Assembly (NCBI RefSeq): GCF_004791585.1
Contig: NZ_SRUU01000023.1
Coordinates: 1-64,000 of the forward strand
Source of the DNA: Mesorhizobium sp. M1C.F.Ca.ET.210.01.1.1
GTDB lineage: Bacteria; Pseudomonadota; Alphaproteobacteria; Rhizobiales; Rhizobiaceae
DNA: 64,000 nt
Reading direction: 5' to 3'
Under the pieces are notes generated by a model that did not search any database, was not told the DNA's origin, and worked only from the letters and a program-made list of their open reading frames with translations. Of the stretch, positions 61,311 to 64,000 are shown in pieces. The translations under genes and the position numbers were made by a program. The first letter of the stretch is position 1; each line of letters starts with the position of its first letter.

Positions 61311-61879
61311 CATGCGAACTCTTGTTGGTCGGTCACGTGTTTTGCGGATGACCCGCATGTACTGTGCCAAATGAGAAAACCATTCAAACGCAATCCAGTA
61401 GATCTGACTGTATCCGACATTGTCGGAATTTGGACATCGCCGAACGCGAAGCGCTCGGGGCTTGTGACGATACTTGAGCGTGCTGCTTCGGAGGAGGGAT
61501 GCGCCTCGAACCGGCCGCGAGGCCTTTTTCTGGCAACGGATATTCCGGCCGGGTTAGGCCGCGAGGAAAGCGACGGTGAATAAGAGGTAGAGGACCAACC
61601 GTTTTGAGCGGGTAGTTGCCGTGTTGCGCCCCCAGGCAAAGGCCAGCACCACGGAGCAGTATTTCTGGTGGCGATACTACATCGCCTTTAAGTGCCGGTT
61701 ACCCGTTTTTACCCAGTTGGCCTGGTGCATTCAGAGCGAGGTCGTTGGAAACCGCTTATTGTGGCTATGAGCAAACTCGGGATGGAGGAGTGGACCCAAA
61801 AATTGGCAAAATGCCCCAGGGAGGATTACATGGGTCGCTCATTCCCCGTACTCGTTACAGGTGCGCGTCGCTACGCAAA
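61311..61879. other. Gap with probable relics
   Basis: No intact gene is seen. A minus-strand reading ending at about 61558 gives KRLVLYLLFTVAFLAA, a hydrophobic C-terminus of some membrane protein. A plus-strand frame at 61371-61583 (FKRNPVDLTVSDIVGIWTSP) is protein-like but unassigned. The sequence is probably decayed DNA between chromosome-like genes. Confidence 0.3.
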
Positions 61880-62830
61880 CAGCTTGCTTTTGACTTGGCG
61901 TTTCTTGCCGTTTCGGCATCGCTCACTAATTCGGCCGCTGCCGACACCGTGAACTGGCGTCAATTCGAAGGGACCAGCATAACTTGGGCCTACGACATCC
62001 ACCCCTATGCGGATGCTCTCGCTGCGCAACTTTCCGGAGTTCGAGAAGCTGACCCGGCATCAAGGTCACGCCGGAACTCTACCCAGACGATTCTTACTGG
62101 AACAAGATGACGATCCAACTGACGACGAAGTCGCCAGCATGGGATGTGTTCGGCACTGGCATTCAGCCCGCGTAGGACCTCGCTCCGAGTGGCGCCTGCT
62201 GGACAAATACCTGAGTGATCCGAAGCTTACCGATGCTGGATACGACTACATTCGGACATGATCAAGAAGTGCGCGGCTCCTTCCTTCGCCAATGATAACT
62301 GGAACCAGGTCGTGGACGGCATCTCGTCCGGCCGCACCGCGATGACGATCGACTCAAAAATGTTCGGCTTCTGGAACGATGTTGCGGGGAAGCCGGCATC
62401 CGGCAAGATCGCCTTCGCTCCGCCGCTGCACGCACCGAGCGCCACGAGCTTGGATTCTGACATCTGGATCTGGGCTCTCGCCATGAACGCGGCTTCCGAA
62501 AAGAAGGGCACGGCCTGGCTGTTCATCCCGTGGGCCACCTCCAAGCAGGTGGCGCTCAAGGGTGCCCTTGCTGGCCAGCTCGTCAATCCGCCGCGCACGT
62601 CGACCTGGCAGGACGATACCTAGACTAAGTACGCTTCGCAGCCCGAGTTCAACAACTTCGTTGACAGCTTCAAAAAGATACAGGATCAAGCCGCGCTGGC
62701 TTTCACACCGCGTGTCGGCTTCGGCGAAGCCATGAACGCATGGGCCGTGGCGATGCAGAAGATGGCAAACGGCGATGACGTCGAGACGACGTTGAGGGCG
62801 CTTGCCGAAGAAATCCGCACTGGCCTCTGA
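61880..62830 (+). pseudogene. ABC transporter extracellular solute-binding protein, decayed
   Basis: Pieces of a family 1 sugar-type binding protein occur in order: a signal-like start (LAFLAVSASLTNSAAA), TVNWRQFEGTSITWAYDIHP, then IQLTTKSPAWDVFGTGIQPA and YLSDPKLTDAGYDY, then SSGRTAMTIDSKMFGFWNDV, and after a stop at 62623 KYASQPEFNNFVDSFKKIQD to the end at 62830. Frameshifts, an internal deletion and an in-frame stop break it. No permease or ATPase genes remain beside it. Confidence 0.75.
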
Positions 62831-62836
62831 TCAAAA

Positions 62837-62870
62837 GGAACAGGGCAGTACTATTGCACTGCCCTGTTCC
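62837..62870. terminator. Strong hairpin after the ABC binding-protein relic
   Basis: GGAACAGGGCAGT (62837-62849) pairs perfectly over 13 bp with ACTGCCCTGTTCC (62858-62870) around an eight-base loop. It lies just after the stop codon at 62828-62830. There is no T run, so it may end transcription only weakly or protect the message end. Confidence 0.7.
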
Positions 62871-63087
62871 CGCCAACGGCGGAGATCACGCCGTGTCACC
62901 CCAAGCACTTAAACCCAGCGCTGCTTCGCCCGGCCGCGCCGACGATTTTTCTTGGCCGCCAAGGCGGCAGCCTGCGGCCGGGGCCACAACCGAAACGACC
63001 ACGGCGATCAGTCCGTAAGCTGCCCGGGGCAGCGGAAGGGCGGAAAGCGCCTTCAGGTGGCCGCACAAGTAGGGTCTCGAGACGGAC

Positions 63088-64000
63088 TCAGCGCGGCAGC
63101 ACGCTCGATCCCATCAGCGCCTCATCGATGGCGCGCGCCGCCTGGCGGCCCTCGCGGATCGCCCAGACGACCAGCGACTGGCCGCGCCGCACGTCGCCCG
63201 CCGCATAGAGCTTTTCGACGCTGGTCCTGTAGTCCCGGTCATTGGCCTCGACATTCTTCGAGCGGCGGCTGTCAATGGCGATCTTCATCTGGCCGGCCAG
63301 TTCCGACACCGGCCCGCGAGCGGCTGGCCCGGCAAAGCCGATGGCGATGAACGCGAGATCGGCACGAATGACGAATTCGCTGCCGGCGATCGGCTTGCGC
63401 TTTTCGTCGACCTCGCAGCATTTGACCCCGGTCAGCTGGCCGTCTTCGCCGATGAACTCGAGCGTCGCCACCTGAAACTCGCGCTCGGCGCCTTCGGCCT
63501 GCGAGGACGAGGTGCGCATCTTGGTCGCCCAGTAGGGCCAGACCGAAAGCTTGTCTTCCTTTTCCGGCGGCTGCGGACGGATGTCGAGCTGGGTGACGCG
63601 GACCGCGCCCTGGCGGAAGGCGGTGCCGACGCAGTCGGACGCGGTATCGCCGCCGCCGACGACGACCACATGCTGGCCGCCGGCGAGGATCGGATGCGAC
63701 GGCCACGCCACCGACTGGATCGGTTCGCCGCCGACACGCCTGTTCTGCTGCACCAGATAGGGCATCGCGTCATGCACGCCGCCGAGATCGTCGCCGGGAA
63801 TGCCGGCCGCGCGCGGCGTTTCGGAACCGCCGCAATAAAGCACCGCGTCATGTTCGGCGAGCAGCTCGGCAACCGGCTTGTCGACGCCGACATTGACGCC
63901 GCAATGGAAGGTGACGCCCTCGCCCTGCATCTGCTCGATGCGCCGGTCGATATAGTGCTTCTCGATCTTGAAGTCGGGAATGCCGTAACGCATCAGCCCG
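63088..64000 (-). CDS. gltD: Glutamate synthase small chain, C-terminal part (runs off window)
   Basis: The visible 304 residues include an NAD(P)H-binding domain (QHVVVVGGGDTASDCVGTAF) and the flavin-linked C-terminal AAGDVRRGQSLVVWAIREGR followed by QAARAID. Segments KKPVAELL-like and RPQPPEKEDKLSVWPYWATK are typical of GltD. GltD carries electrons from NADPH to GltB for glutamate formation from glutamine and 2-oxoglutarate. The frame stays open to the window edge, so the N-terminal iron-sulfur domain lies outside. It appears intact and chromosome-like. Confidence 0.94.
   Translation of the reverse strand, partial: GLMRYGIPDFKIEKHYIDRRIEQMQGEGVTFHCGVNVGVDKPVAELLAEHDAVLYCGGSETPRAAGIPGDDLGGVHDAMPYLVQQNRRVGGEPIQSVAWPSHPILAGGQHVVVVGGGDTASDCVGTAFRQGAVRVTQLDIRPQPPEKEDKLSVWPYWATKMRTSSSQAEGAEREFQVATLEFIGEDGQLTGVKCCEVDEKRKPIAGSEFVIRADLAFIAIGFAGPAARGPVSELAGQMKIAIDSRRSKNVEANDRDYRTSVEKLYAAGDVRRGQSLVVWAIREGRQAARAIDEALMGSSVLPR

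Noticed and set aside
1..64000. CRISPR array
   Set aside because: No regular repeat-spacer pattern was seen; the only arrays are the 9-mer iterons and the 10-mer triple repeat.

Overview
The window looks like accessory-island DNA from a Rhizobiales alphaproteobacterium, most likely Mesorhizobium or a close relative. The reasons are high-GC coding style, a compact thiCOSGED operon behind a TPP riboswitch, a type III effector-like relic, and decayed ScpB-, NDUFS4- and DUF982-like genes of a kind often met on symbiosis islands. The genus is inference. No rRNA, intact tRNA or CRISPR array was seen.

Region 1 (about 183-19623) reads as one integrative element. A P4-type tyrosine integrase sits at the left end, followed by a small HTH protein, a Cys-rich protein, a Toprim primase-like protein, a VapE-type ATPase, an iteron-like repeat field, a terminase-small-subunit-like protein, a ChaC protein and a serine recombinase. 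The cargo is mainly defence. It includes a dGTPase, a SLATT-domain membrane protein overlapping an unusual GTP cyclohydrolase II, and a complete type I restriction-modification operon (hsdM-hsdS-hsdR) that continues into a metallopeptidase gene. Both ends carry a 14-bp copy of a tRNA-Ser 3' end and, just inside it, a near-identical 25-bp repeat that looks like integrase arm sites.

Region 2 (about 19.6-31.3 kb) is decayed island DNA: a large effector-like gene broken by frameshifts (DFDGD motif plus a shikimate-kinase-like end), an intact GGDEF/EAL regulator, IS110 and IS256 remnants, a truncated histidine kinase, an Hsp20 gene, and DUF982 and NDUFS4-like pseudogenes. Region 3 (31.3-36.7 kb) is the thiamine operon thiC-thiO-thiS-thiG-thiE-thiD with its riboswitch, all on the minus strand.

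Region 4 (37-41 kb) holds a small conserved-looking gene, a ScpB pseudogene and a DUF433/DUF5615 toxin-antitoxin pair. Region 5 (41.2-59.3 kb) is a defence island. It contains a three-gene operon of a DUF4011/helicase/Vsr-like/DUF3320 giant (Hhe type) with SbcD-like and SbcC-like partners, a zinc-hook ABC-type ATPase related in layout to RloC/PrrC, a restriction-endonuclease remnant, and a tight three-gene operon of a metallophosphoesterase, a STAND/ORC-like ATPase and an unrecognised Rossmann-like protein. Region 6 (59.5-64 kb) has a small membrane protein, a methyltransferase, decayed M16 peptidase and ABC solute-binding genes, and the C-terminal part of gltD running off the window.

The most unusual points are three. 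First, the GTP cyclohydrolase II paralogue has Met where ordinary enzymes have the catalytic Tyr, and its gene overlaps that of a SLATT protein beside a dGTPase. Second, there is a metallophosphoesterase-ATPase-Rossmann operon that I cannot match to a named system. Third, a polymerase-like DFDGD barrel signature lies in an effector-like gene.
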